Part shown: piece after piece, positions 20,316 through 31,195 of the stretch | How the letters are laid out: the number at the start of each line of letters is the position of its first letter | How positions within the stretch are numbered: position 1 is the first letter of the stretch | NCBI GenBank assembly: GCA_040954595.2 | Contig: CM082587.2 | Coordinates: 10,974,001-11,038,000 of the forward strand | Source of the DNA: Balanoglossus misakiensis | Taxonomy: Eukaryota > Hemichordata | Direction of reading: 5' to 3' | Length of the DNA stretch: 64,000 nt | Notes under the pieces: model-generated | The model's input: only the letters and a program-made list of their open reading frames with translations | Database searches by the model: none | Told to the model about the DNA's origin: nothing | Position numbers and translations under genes: made by a program

Positions 20316-23300
20316 ATGCCCCGCAGTAGATATTGGAGAAAGAAGAGGAGTCAGAAGAAAGAAGATCCTGTTCTGTCTCAGAACAGGAGTGATGGAGAGG
20401 AGCCTGTCCTCTTAAAAAACAGGAGTACGGATATTGGAACAGAGGAGTCTGTCCTCTTAAAAAACAGGAATACAGAGATAGTAACAGAGGAGTCTGTGCT
20501 CTTAAAAAACAGGAATACGGAGATAGTAACAGAGGAGTCTGTCCTCTCTAAAAACAGGAATACGGATGTTGTAACAGAGGAGTCTGTCCTCTTAAAAAAC
20601 AGGAATACGGAGATTGTAACAGAGGAGTCTGTCCTCTTAAAAAACAGGAGTACGGATGTTGACATAATCAGAAAAAGTGACAGTTTGAAAGCAAATAAAG
20701 GAACAAAAGTGAACAATGACATATTTGAGACTGGAGATCAAAGTGTTGAAAATGATTCAAGTGACGACCTGTATATTGGCAGTGGAACAGGGGACAGCGT
20801 TTATTCATTTTCTCCATTAACTTTTGATGTATGTGAACAGCTGTGTTGCAAATTTGACATTGTAGATAAAAATGATATTGATATTTTCAATAAACTTGGA
20901 AGTGTTACGATTGGAGAACCATGTAAGTACAAGTCAATAATTGGTGATGGTAACTGTTATTTTAGGTCCTTGTCATATTGTATAAGTGGGACTGAGCAAA
21001 ATCACAGAGTTATTCGAATGGCTATTGTGAATCACTTGAAAGCCAATGAGGAAGTATATTCAGGCTGGGTAAGGTTAGATGGATATACATCAGTTGCTGA
21101 TTATATTGAGAAGTCCAGAATGGATCATCTAGGCACATGGGCTACAGAAACTGAAATCCTTGCCACTACAAATCTCTTCAATGTGAATATTTTTGTGTAC
21201 AGTTTTGATAGTTGGTGGAAACATTCTTGTAATATAATCAATAAAAACAATGTTGATAGAGGTGTTGGTATATACCTGAACCATCGTAATAGAAACCATT
21301 ATGAAGTTGTAGAGTGTGTGAAGACACCACAGTTGGAAACTAGTCACTGTACACACATTGAGTGCGATGTAGATGTCCCTGTTGAGATTGTGACTGGAGA
21401 ATGCATGGATGTGACAGACAATGACTGTGCAAAACAGATTGGATTGAAAAATGAGGTCCATTTGGATGAGGTATTTGCAACACATGATGAACTTCAGTGT
21501 CTTGCACCAGTAAGAGGTGAGAAACGTGGAAGAGCCATGGGTGAACGGCTGAAAAAGAAACTAAGGCGTGAAAAGTATGAAAGTAGAAAAGGTAAAATTA
21601 ATGAATTAAGTGTATCCACTAGTGTGAGGACCTGTAAAACAGTTAGAGAATATGAACGTTATCAGACTAATTTTGAATATAGAGACAACATGAAATTGGA
21701 GAAGAGAAAGAGATATCGTGAAGATGTACTTTATAGAGAGGACAAAAAACGTAAATTATCGGGAAGATACAAACATGATCAAGTATTTTGTGAAGTACAG
21801 AAAACTGTGTGTGCGGAACAGTGCGTAGCAAAATATGAAAATGTCCAACTATACAGAGAACACAAGAAGAGTCAGAGTGCAGCACACTGTGTTGACAAGT
21901 ATAAAAAGGATGAGAAATTCCGAGAACACAAGAAGTGTAAGAGTGCAGCACATTGTGTTGACAAGTATAAAAAGGATGAGAAATTCCGAGAACACAAGAA
22001 GTGTAAGAGTGCAGCACACTGTGTTGACAAGTATAAAAAGGATGAGAAATTCCGAGAACACAAGAAGTGTAAGAGTGCAGCACATTGTGTTGACAAGTAT
22101 AAAAAGGATCAGAAGTTCCGAGAACACAAGAAGTGTAAGAGTGCAGCACAATGTTTTGAAAAGTACCAGAAGGATCAGCAGTTTCAAATATATCAGAAAA
22201 GACAATGCTTAGATAGGTACAAAAAGTGTGAGCATTATAAAGAGACTGTGTTGGAGAGAAGGCGTACTGAAAGGAAAGTGAATAAAAATGAAAAGGCAAA
22301 TATAGAAAATGTTATAATTGATTTTAGGAATCAGACTTCAGTTGGGCCAAATTGTGTATGTTCAGTTTGTCACCGGCGACTTTTTAGAAAACAGGTAATT
22401 GTTTGTAAGATGGATAACTATGTCTCTAAGGGAGGTCTCTGTGAAATAAATGCCAACAAATGCATAACACAAGATTATGTACACAACTGTAGTGAATTAT
22501 GTATTGTTGATTGTCCCCTTAAGAGCAGTGCAGCCAGTAAATTATGGATTTGTCACACATGCCATAGCAAACTCTTGCGTGCAGAGATGCCTGTTCAAGC
22601 TTCTGCAAACAATCTTGATGTCAAACCAATCCCCAATGAATTAAAATGCCTGAATTCGTTAGAGCAACATTTAATTGCACTGCATATTCCTTTCATGAAA
22701 ATGATGGCACTACCAAGAGGTGGACAAAATGGTGTTCATGGACCTGTTGTGTGTGTCCCGTCTAATATTGAAAAGACCACAAGTATTTTGCCTAGAGGTG
22801 AATTGGATGACCAGATGATAAAGGTGAAATTGAAGCGGAAATTAAGTTATAAAGGTTGTTATCAGTATCAATTTGTAAACAAAGGGCACATACAAAATGC
22901 ACTGGAATACCTACAGAAAAATAACATGTGGTATAATGATGTGAAATTTAATCTCACTTGGGAAAGTACTCTTGAAAAGACTGAAGAAAAAAATGATGGT
23001 GAAGGTAATGTAAACAATGAGGAAAAAACTTCAGATACTGAAGGCAATGATGTAGCATCTGCAGACACAGAAGATGGAAATGAACCTGATAGAGATACAA
23101 ATGGAATATTAATGGACACATGCTTTCAACCAGTTGACATAGGTCAGGATATTCTTGATTATCACTTTGATGATATCGCTTGTGTTGCTCCTGGTGAGGA
23201 TAATAAACCTGTGAGAGTGTTGATAGAAAAGTTCAATGAAGCGAAGTGCTTTCCTGTGATATTCCCAACGGGGTCACCAACATTTCACGATGACCGAGAG

Positions 23301-26300
23301 GTTAAGATAACAATAGGACGATACCTGCAGAGTCGTCTCATGAATGCAAGCAACAGGTTTGCCAGAAGCACAGACTATATATTTTACGCACAATATCGTT
23401 CAGAACTTGACCAGGTTGTATCAAATGTGTCAATTGCTTTGAGAAAAGGAACTGCCAACGCCTGTGGTAAAAAGGTGACATCTGATGTTCTGACTGATGG
23501 GGATTCTTTGAGAGAGATATTGAAGTGTGATGAAGGCTACAAGTTTTTAAAACCAGTACGAGGGACTCCCCCTTATTGGCAATCAACACAGAAAGATATT
23601 TTTGCAATGATCAGACAGTTAGGTATACCGACATGGTTCTGCTCATTTTCTGCTGCTGACTTAAGATGGAAAGAAGTAATTGAAACTATCCTACGTGAAG
23701 AAGGTGATGTACGTTATGCTGAGGATCTCGATTGGTCTGAGAAATGTGGTATCTTGAGACGAAATCCCGTAACAGCAGCAAGAATGTTTGATCATAGATT
23801 CCATTGTTTCTTGAATGAGGTAATAATGTCACCAGCTAGTCCTATTGGGAAGATCAAAGATTATTTTTATCGAGTTGAGTTTCAGCAGCGTGGATCACCA
23901 CACACTCACTGTTTGTTTTGGGTTGAAAATGCACCAAAAGTGGACAAAGATTCTGATGAAGATGTTGTTGAGTTTGTTGACACATATGTAACATGCGAAA
24001 TGCCTTCTATAGAGGAGGATGAGGTACTGCACGAGATTGTGAAAACAGTCCAGAAACACAGCTCAAGGCATTCAAAATCTTGCAAGAAAAAGGGTACTAC
24101 TTGTCGATTCAATTTTCCCCGACCTCCTTCAAACAAAACCTTTGTATGCCACCCTTCTGTCACCATAGATACCGGAATAGAGGTAACAGATGACGATCAG
24201 TGTAAGGATGATCAAATCACTACATCACTAGAAAGTGAATTTGAAAATAGTTTGCCTCAGTTGGATGATACAGCATTGGTTCAGAAGAAGGCTAGACAAA
24301 TTTTAGAACGAGTGTGGACATGCCTGTGCGACAAAGAGAAACAAATTGACACTATTGATGATTTGTTCAATGCAGTTGGCATATCCCAGGAAATGTTTGA
24401 ACAAGCAAATGCAATTTTGGCCAAGAAGACAAGTGTAGTTCTAAAACGTGAACCAAGTGATGTTTGGGTAAATCCATATAATGCCAACCTCCTTCGTTGC
24501 TGGAATGCAAATATGGACATTCAGTTTGTTGTGGATGCATATGCCTGTGTTGTGTACATTGTGTCATACATCTCTAAGGCCGAAAGAGAAATGGGTTTAC
24601 TCTTGGAACATGCACAGAAAGAGGCTTACAGAGAAGGTAATATGGATGCAAAGTCTGCCATGAAAGAGTTAGGTGGTGTATATCTGCACAACAGGGAAAT
24701 TAGTGCCCAAGAAGCTGTGTATAGGGTATGTGGTTTGAAACTGAAACAATCATCACGAAAAGTTCAGTTTATTCCAACAGGAGAAAATCAAATCAAAATG
24801 AGTTTGCCATTAAAAGCAATACAGAAGAAAGTGAATGGTGATGATTTTGACGAGGAGGAGATATGGATGAATAGCATTGTTGACAGGTACAAGAACAGAC
24901 CAAATGGGGTAGATTTCGACAACATGTGTCTTGCCACATTTTGTTCTGAATACAGAGTGGTTTCAAAATCAGAAATGAAAAATGTGAGTAATGAAAAACG
25001 CCACAGTCCAATAGTAAAGTTGAAAAACGATGTTGGTTACATGCAGAAAAGATCCAGAAGTGATGGGGCTGTTGTGAGATATGCTAGATTTTCTGTTACC
25101 AAATATCCAGAAAAGCACTATGGCAGTATATTACAACTGTTTCTCCCATATCGTACTGAATTACAACTGAAACCTAGTGGATTTGAATCGTATGAGGATT
25201 TCTATTGTCTTGGTGCAGTGAAATGTGGCTCTGCTTCTTTAGAAAAGGTTAAAATGATCGTAGATGCCAATAAAGCATTATTTGAAACAGAGGCTGAAGC
25301 TATTGATGCAGCTGGACAATTTCTTGATGATAATGGCCATCTTGAAGATGCATTGGCACAAATATGTCCAGAAAATGAATTAGAACGATTGGAATGCATT
25401 GAAGAAGGTAAAAAGTGCTGTGATAATGATCCGGTGGATGACAGTGATATTCCAGATTTGGTACAAAAACCCAAAGGTGAAGATTGTCATGTAGAAATTT
25501 CACATTCAATGAAGAAATATGAGGTTGAAGCAATGTGTAGATCTTTGAACAAGAAACAAGCAGAAGTGTTTTACACTGTCAGGAAGTGGTGTTTGGACAA
25601 AAGCAATGGCAAGAATCCAGAACCCTTTTATTTGTTTGTCACTGGTGGTGCTGGTACTGGGAAAAGTCACTTAATCAAAGCCATATATCACGAAGCCAAA
25701 CGAATTCTAGCTCGTGCAATGCCAGATGTGGATGGAATTTCTATTGCTTTAACTGCACCAACAGGAGTAGCAGCTTTTAATGTACAAGGCACAACTCTCC
25801 ATCATATATTCTCCATAGCAGTTGACTCAAAGTTGCCATATCAGCCATTACGTGAAGAAAAGCTCAATACTCTTCGTTGCAAGTTTGGTAACCTGCACAT
25901 TTTGATAATAGATGAGATTTCTATGGTAGACAAAAAGTTACTGTACTATGTTCATGGAAGACTACGACAAATCAAACAGTCATCGGCTCAGTCACCATTT
26001 GGGAATGTCTGTGTTATTGCTGTGGGTGATTTTTATCAACTCCCGCCTGTAAAAGCAAGTCCACTGTGCATAGACCGTGAATCCGTCAATCTGTGGAATG
26101 ATAATTTCAGTATGGTAGAATTAACTGAAATAATGAGACAGAAAGACTGTGCATTTGCAGAGGCACTAAATCGAGTAAGAGTTCACAAGAAAGGGGACAC
26201 ACTCAAAGATGGTGATGTGGCAATGTTTCAAAAGTGTGTTACTGGTGAAACATCTGAGGCAATGCATGTTTTTGCTACAAATGCAGAGGTTAATAGCTGT

Positions 26301-27629
26301 AATGTTGAAATGCTTCATTCTCAATGTTCTGATCCTGTGTGTATTGAAGCAGAAGATTTTAGCAGGAATCCTAAAAGTGGAAGACTAGAAAAAAAGGAAG
26401 GTCACCATGTCAAAGTGTACAGGACAACTTTGCCAAAGACTCTTACTCTAGCTGTTGGTGCACGAGTCCAATTGACGCATAACATTGATGTTGCTGATGG
26501 TTTGGTGAATGGCGTATTTGGCACAGTATGTCACATTGCAGTAAAACCAAATGAAAAATTCCCAGCTGCCATTTATGTTGTATTTGATAATGAGAAAGTT
26601 GGCCAAGGATTGCGTAAAAAGAAGCCTATAACTATATCTGACCTTCCAGTAAACAGTACCCCTATAGAACCTCAGGAAATGTCAGTTGCAAGTAATGGTG
26701 GTATAAGGAGGCAGTTTCCTTTAAAACTAGCTTGGGCATGTACAGTGCATAAGGTACAGGGATTGACAGTTGAAAAAGCTGTTGTTAATTTGAAGAAGAT
26801 GTTTGCACCAGGACAGGCATACGTGGCATTGAGTCGAGTGACATCATTAGATGGTCTTATTATTAATGACTTCAACACATCATCCATATATTGCAATGAA
26901 AAGGTCCAAGAAGCCCTGGAAACAATGCCAAAGTTTCTTCCCAAGTGTACTCAGAGAGAACAGAGTAATTATACATGCTCATTTGTATTGCATAATGTGG
27001 AGGGACTTGTCAATCACATTAAAGATATTTGCAATGACAGTGAATATTTGGAAGCAGACTTCATTTGTTTGACAGAGACATGGTTATCTGAAAAAGGAAC
27101 ACATTGTAATTTGCAATTGGGCGGATTTGAATTCAATCACAAACCTCGATCTCAATCCTACAATGAATTTGATACAAATACATCAAGTCTACAGTTGCAA
27201 CAGCGGGGTGGTGTTGGAGTCTATAGCAAATTATGTAATGATTTTGAAATTTTGCATTTGGCTGTGTGTAATTTGGAATGTATTTCATTTTATGTCACTA
27301 AAATCAATGTTACAGTAGCTGTAGTTTACAGACCACCATCATACAAAGCAGAGGCATTCAAAAGTAGTTTCGTTTGTTTGGTGAAAGCAATGGAAAAATA
27401 CCCAGGAGGCAAACTGATCATGGGTGATTTCAATGAAGATATCTTGACCCGGTCATCACTTGTAAAGTTCATGGAAGATCATGGTTTCAGACAAACTGTA
27501 AGCGAACCAACTACAGAAGCTAATACATTGATTGATCATGTGTATGTGAAAGGAGTAAAAAATGTGACAGTAAATGTTGTACCAAAATACTTCAGCTTTC
27601 ATGAAGCAATAAGCATCAAAATATATTAA
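20316..27629 (+). CDS. Helentron-type Helitron protein: OTU - Rep (HUH) - PIF1-like helicase - APE endonuclease
   Basis: One uninterrupted 2437-codon frame. Residues about 25-110 are 20-residue repeats (LLKNRNTEIVTEESV-like, six copies). Residues about 200-335 are an OTU cysteine protease domain, with C214 in DGNCYFRS and H328 in HYEVV. Residues about 510-620 are five to six 23-residue Cys/His/Lys repeats (HKKCKSAAHCVDKYKKDEKF). Cysteine-rich zinc-binding candidates lie at about 680-765. The Rep nuclease has PHTH (H1196, H1198) and YIVSYISK (Y1414, Y1418). The superfamily 1 helicase has GGAGTGKS (1777-1784), DE 1866-1867, GDFYQLPPV, and VHKVQG near the end. An endonuclease/exonuclease/phosphatase domain (about 2227-2437) carries GDFNED. 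In that domain the usual SDH triad is SFH (H2429). This domain order is that of autonomous Helentrons, which transpose by rolling-circle replication. Confidence 0.93.
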   Translation: MPRSRYWRKKRSQKKEDPVLSQNRSDGEEPVLLKNRSTDIGTEESVLLKNRNTEIVTEESVLLKNRNTEIVTEESVLSKNRNTDVVTEESVLLKNRNTEIVTEESVLLKNRSTDVDIIRKSDSLKANKGTKVNNDIFETGDQSVENDSSDDLYIGSGTGDSVYSFSPLTFDVCEQLCCKFDIVDKNDIDIFNKLGSVTIGEPCKYKSIIGDGNCYFRSLSYCISGTEQNHRVIRMAIVNHLKANEEVYSGWVRLDGYTSVADYIEKSRMDHLGTWATETEILATTNLFNVNIFVYSFDSWWKHSCNIINKNNVDRGVGIYLNHRNRNHYEVVECVKTPQLETSHCTHIECDVDVPVEIVTGECMDVTDNDCAKQIGLKNEVHLDEVFATHDELQCLAPVRGEKRGRAMGERLKKKLRREKYESRKGKINELSVSTSVRTCKTVREYERYQTNFEYRDNMKLEKRKRYREDVLYREDKKRKLSGRYKHDQVFCEVQKTVCAEQCVAKYENVQLYREHKKSQSAAHCVDKYKKDEKFREHKKCKSAAHCVDKYKKDEKFREHKKCKSAAHCVDKYKKDEKFREHKKCKSAAHCVDKYKKDQKFREHKKCKSAAQCFEKYQKDQQFQIYQKRQCLDRYKKCEHYKETVLERRRTERKVNKNEKANIENVIIDFRNQTSVGPNCVCSVCHRRLFRKQVIVCKMDNYVSKGGLCEINANKCITQDYVHNCSELCIVDCPLKSSAASKLWICHTCHSKLLRAEMPVQASANNLDVKPIPNELKCLNSLEQHLIALHIPFMKMMALPRGGQNGVHGPVVCVPSNIEKTTSILPRGELDDQMIKVKLKRKLSYKGCYQYQFVNKGHIQNALEYLQKNNMWYNDVKFNLTWESTLEKTEEKNDGEGNVNNEEKTSDTEGNDVASADTEDGNEPDRDTNGILMDTCFQPVDIGQDILDYHFDDIACVAPGEDNKPVRVLIEKFNEAKCFPVIFPTGSPTFHDDREVKITIGRYLQSRLMNASNRFARSTDYIFYAQYRSELDQVVSNVSIALRKGTANACGKKVTSDVLTDGDSLREILKCDEGYKFLKPVRGTPPYWQSTQKDIFAMIRQLGIPTWFCSFSAADLRWKEVIETILREEGDVRYAEDLDWSEKCGILRRNPVTAARMFDHRFHCFLNEVIMSPASPIGKIKDYFYRVEFQQRGSPHTHCLFWVENAPKVDKDSDEDVVEFVDTYVTCEMPSIEEDEVLHEIVKTVQKHSSRHSKSCKKKGTTCRFNFPRPPSNKTFVCHPSVTIDTGIEVTDDDQCKDDQITTSLESEFENSLPQLDDTALVQKKARQILERVWTCLCDKEKQIDTIDDLFNAVGISQEMFEQANAILAKKTSVVLKREPSDVWVNPYNANLLRCWNANMDIQFVVDAYACVVYIVSYISKAEREMGLLLEHAQKEAYREGNMDAKSAMKELGGVYLHNREISAQEAVYRVCGLKLKQSSRKVQFIPTGENQIKMSLPLKAIQKKVNGDDFDEEEIWMNSIVDRYKNRPNGVDFDNMCLATFCSEYRVVSKSEMKNVSNEKRHSPIVKLKNDVGYMQKRSRSDGAVVRYARFSVTKYPEKHYGSILQLFLPYRTELQLKPSGFESYEDFYCLGAVKCGSASLEKVKMIVDANKALFETEAEAIDAAGQFLDDNGHLEDALAQICPENELERLECIEEGKKCCDNDPVDDSDIPDLVQKPKGEDCHVEISHSMKKYEVEAMCRSLNKKQAEVFYTVRKWCLDKSNGKNPEPFYLFVTGGAGTGKSHLIKAIYHEAKRILARAMPDVDGISIALTAPTGVAAFNVQGTTLHHIFSIAVDSKLPYQPLREEKLNTLRCKFGNLHILIIDEISMVDKKLLYYVHGRLRQIKQSSAQSPFGNVCVIAVGDFYQLPPVKASPLCIDRESVNLWNDNFSMVELTEIMRQKDCAFAEALNRVRVHKKGDTLKDGDVAMFQKCVTGETSEAMHVFATNAEVNSCNVEMLHSQCSDPVCIEAEDFSRNPKSGRLEKKEGHHVKVYRTTLPKTLTLAVGARVQLTHNIDVADGLVNGVFGTVCHIAVKPNEKFPAAIYVVFDNEKVGQGLRKKKPITISDLPVNSTPIEPQEMSVASNGGIRRQFPLKLAWACTVHKVQGLTVEKAVVNLKKMFAPGQAYVALSRVTSLDGLIINDFNTSSIYCNEKVQEALETMPKFLPKCTQREQSNYTCSFVLHNVEGLVNHIKDICNDSEYLEADFICLTETWLSEKGTHCNLQLGGFEFNHKPRSQSYNEFDTNTSSLQLQQRGGVGVYSKLCNDFEILHLAVCNLECISFYVTKINVTVAVVYRPPSYKAEAFKSSFVCLVKAMEKYPGGKLIMGDFNEDILTRSSLVKFMEDHGFRQTVSEPTTEANTLIDHVYVKGVKNVTVNVVPKYFSFHEAISIKIY

Positions 27630-27647
27630 TTTAGACTTGTGTTTTGA

Positions 27648-27676
27648 AATAAAATCAGTATTATTACAAAAATAAA
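27648..27676 (+). terminator. Polyadenylation signals after the Helentron ORF
   Basis: AATAAA occurs at 27648-27653 and again at 27671-27676, 19 and 42 bases after the stop codon. Both are in the expected place for the 3' end of the Helentron transcript. A short AACCCAACGCG word at 27682-27692 mirrors AACCCAACACG at 16514-16524. This might mark element ends but is unproven. Confidence 0.5.
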
Positions 27677-27699
27677 GATATAACCCAACGCGAGGAATA

Positions 27700-28617
27700 A
27701 CCTCATTCAGGTACATGATTTAATAATGGCCTTGTTACGGAAAAGCTGAGTGATGGTACCAGACCTTGTTGCTTCACCAAGGCAAAGTGTGTGCCTCTGG
27801 TGGTAGGACATGACCAGGCAAGTGATCTGATTTGGCGGGCGACTTGTACTTGTCGCTGCGCTCCTTGCCTCGTCATACTGCCAGTTGCACACTATGGTGA
27901 ACAGCAATGAGGTCTGGGAGTGAGACTAGATAAAAGCAAAACTACCCAGCAAGAGGTTAAATGTTCTTATACTGGCTACTACCATAAATCAATTCAAATA
28001 CTTAATTGTCAACAATAGCTGTGCAACTTGTCTTCAGGCTCATCAATCAGTTATAAATTCAGGATAAATGACATTTTGATAACAATGTATATACACAGAC
28101 ACAAAAAAGACAACATGATGAAAAGCACATCTGCAGCACTGGATAAAACTAAAAAAGGATGAAACTTGAATTTCAAATAGATACAGCTATTCGGAAAACT
28201 GTTTTCCAAAGGAACTGTTTCCTGATAAATTGAACTCTGTAGCATGTCCATAATTGGAGATTTTGAAAGATATTTTAAAGTGGGTGTTCAGGATCTGTAG
28301 AAATATTATGTGCATGTTGTTCAACTGCCTTATCGTACTTATATGCCAGAGAATTATGACAGCAGCCAATAACTTTCCCTGCAATACTCATAATATGAGA
28401 AAGCTGAAATCAACATTTTACATAACATGTATTTACCTTACCGCAAAATAATATTGACCACCAGATTGCTCTCGATAAGGTAACGATAAGGTAGCGATAC
28501 ACCAACCACAAATAATTTGTCTAACACGATGTGATTTAACTTTCAGAAAAAAGTATAAACTCTGGGGGAGGACAGGGTAATTAAGACAGGTTGTCTACAT
28601 GCCTTAATGAGTTGTCA
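27700..28617. other. Stretch without recognisable feature
   Basis: Mixed AT-rich sequence after the Helentron ORF, partly perhaps its 3' end. I could not place a CTRR-type terminus with a convincing hairpin, and I see no exon, RNA gene or repeat shared with other parts of the window. Confidence 0.35.
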
Positions 28618-28700
28618 GTCTGTCTGTCTGTCTGTTTCATGCATGCAGGCATGTATGTATGTGTATGTATGTATGTATGTATGTATGTATGTATGTATGA
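28618..28700. repeat. (TCTG)n and (GTAT)n microsatellites
   Basis: A short CTGTCTGTCTGTCTGT run is followed by an irregular GTATGTATG run of about 50 bases. The compound tetranucleotide repeat is probably polymorphic. The 590 bases that follow (28700-29290) are AT-rich and show no feature. Confidence 0.9.
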
Positions 28701-29289
28701 ATGTATAGTCATTTTCTATGTATATATAAAATCTATGTTAAATAAAGAAAGTATTCTAGAACAATTTACATTCTTGCTTGGTATGATATAATTACAATTG
28801 AACAATTTCATTGCTACATCATGGGGTATTCACTTCCGTGTGTACATTTGTTTGTTTGATCATATGCTATGCAATATTGAGTACATGTACATAATTCAAC
28901 TGCCTTTAATACTGTGTGGTATAGTGTATATATTGGATTTTGTAAAAAGATACATCAAATACTGTATTTTGAACAACTTATTGTACTGGATGATTTTTTA
29001 TTACAGTAAAGATATTTGCCTGCATTATGAGAGTAATAGAAATAATTCAAATTGTACTTTTTATTCTGAAATAAGTTTCTTGATGTTTGGTATTCCATGT
29101 AAATAACCAATTTTGAGTCAAGATAGTTATTTTATAACATGATTTGAAATTTTTGAAATTGTCATTTTTATTATCAAGCATGGTTTTTATCAAATAATTA
29201 CATATTTTCATTTTCTGTCAACTTAATATTCAAAACTGGACCTGTTGTTTGACTTCTTGAAACATGGTGAATTGTATGGGGTCACATAC

Positions 29290-29970
29290 ACACCATTAAG
29301 ATGGCTGTGAAGTGTCTCAGATCAGATATCTTACATAATCATGTGTGGACGGTGTATAGTGGTTCTGAAATGTCTCAGATTTGAGACGGCTTTGCCGGTC
29401 AGACCTGAGCCGGTGTAAAGAATTAACACCACTCCGTAACCCAATGTCTATGGGACTAAGCCTCAGCGCCCTTAAGTGGGTTCACATCTGGGCCCTTGGC
29501 CGGGCACAACTAATCCCTATGATTGTGACAAGATAAGCTAATGTTTAGTCCTTGTTCACATTGTGTTTGGCACAGTCCTGGCCGGCGTTGTCTCGCCAAC
29601 CTTTGACCTTATAAAGCAGAACCATGTTGGTACTCTTCTGGCTGTTTATTCGATTTTCGCCATTGTCAAACGATAGACTACACTGTTATGTCAAATGTAA
29701 AAGGTGTCAACTGGGACCAGAGTCGGACAAAATGTGTCCACACACACCGTGCCGAGACCAGAGTCGGACCAGAGTAGGATACAAACCACCCCATTCAACT
29801 GGGACCAAAATTGTCCGGACAAGGGTCGGCAAGACCTGTTCACACCTGTTTATTTGCTCGGCCACGGACCTTGCTAGGACAAGTTCCTAGCCTTTTTTGA
29901 GTATTGTGAACAGCCCAATAAACTGTGTGTGTGTGCAGCGACTCAAAGGATTAATGCTCTGTGTTTACCA
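29290..29970 (+). repeat. Dispersed repeat, long copy (inverted relative to 3945-4215)
   Basis: It shares its outer parts with 3945-4215 in reverse orientation (TGTGGACGGTGTATAGTGG, GTCTCAGATTTGAGAC, CCGGTGTAAAGAATTAACAC, GCGACTCAAAGGATTAATGC). The centre contains repeated ACCAGAGTCGGAC words. At about 680 bp it is probably closer to full length than the other copy. No coding capacity is visible and termini were not resolved. Confidence 0.65.
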
Positions 29971-31195
29971 GTACAGTACTGTACTGGTGAACTATGCTTG
30001 TATATCAACATACAAGATTGAACATTCAGATAAATAATATATGATGTCCACCCAGTTTTTCACTGTTAGCTAAACTTTTATCCATGTATTTGAATATATA
30101 GCCAGTGTTGCAAACTATTTAGACCACATGGATCTTGGCATGAGATCTCAGAGTGTAGTATTCCTTCATGTATAACTGTCATGTACACTGTTATTTGTCA
30201 TAAGGAAACATACTTTGGTACAGTTAGTTCATTTCATATCACACACAAAATCACAACTTTACATACAGCAAAGGGGTATTTACTGACCCCTTTTTAGGTT
30301 ATGCACTGACATTATATTGCACAGTGAGTGACTTTATGAAGGTATTCTCTGTATTCTTGAATGATATCAAAAAGGGCAAACAAAAGCTACTTTGTCCCTT
30401 TAACAAATGATCTGCAATTAAGGCTTGTAGACAATCAAGTTGTCAGATTATGTTTATTGACTATTTCTGTCAATGCTATGTCCCAATTTTCTAGAATTGT
30501 GCACAACAAGAAAGGTCTTAAAGGATATGCTGAACTGTATTTTAAAAATCAAGTAGACTTTTTTCAAGGTCAGACTTGTTGTGTTGTATACTAGATATGT
30601 CCTCATAAAACATATATGTTCTTAAGTATTTGCCGTGTTAAATATGCACTGTATCGAATAAATCAATTTCACTACTCCTCTTTTTCAGAATTTAAACAGT
30701 GTCTGAACTTTTTATTTAGTTATTATTATACTTGGCCATTGTCAGCTGGATATCATAGCTTAAAATTGTGAACAATTCTAATTTGTGTTTTTAGTTTCTT
30801 GCAATAACAAAAATAAACCTCAACTGAAGTCAACCGTTTGTTTTACGTGCTTCAGACAAACCTGTAAGTTTAATCATTGCTTTTTAACAGAAGCCTTTTA
30901 CTGTAGTCATTTCTTTATTTTAGTCTACATTATAGGTCGCTGACCACTTAAAACAAAATGTCCACGTCTCACTTTCGTGTCTCTCTGTACTCTGTACAAT
31001 ATATCTTGTTTGGTAGATTTTCCGGATACCGAGATAAAGGAAACTGGAAGGTCACACAAACATTTCTCAAATAATGTTGTCACATACTAGTACAGATCCA
31101 AACCACAAAACATGTAAGCCCTCTTATTTTTAAGGATACTATTTGTTATAGGCAAAAGAAGGAGGTGAAGTATAAGAACGCATTATGTGTTTCAA
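29971..31195. other. AT-rich stretch without recognisable feature
   Basis: Nothing here matches the repeat families of the window or shows a domain-bearing exon. A 77-codon frame at 30361-30594 has no recognisable similarity and no splice signals that would favour it. It is treated as intergenic or intronic DNA. Confidence 0.35.

Noticed and set aside
21667-22299. 210-codon minus-strand ORF opposite the Helentron
   Set aside because: Shadow of the 69-bp coding repeat; the plus frame has the recognised domains.
16514-27692. AACCCAACRCG words at 16514 and 27682 as Helentron termini
   Set aside because: Same orientation and only 11 bp; without other copies the boundary cannot be claimed, so it is only mentioned.
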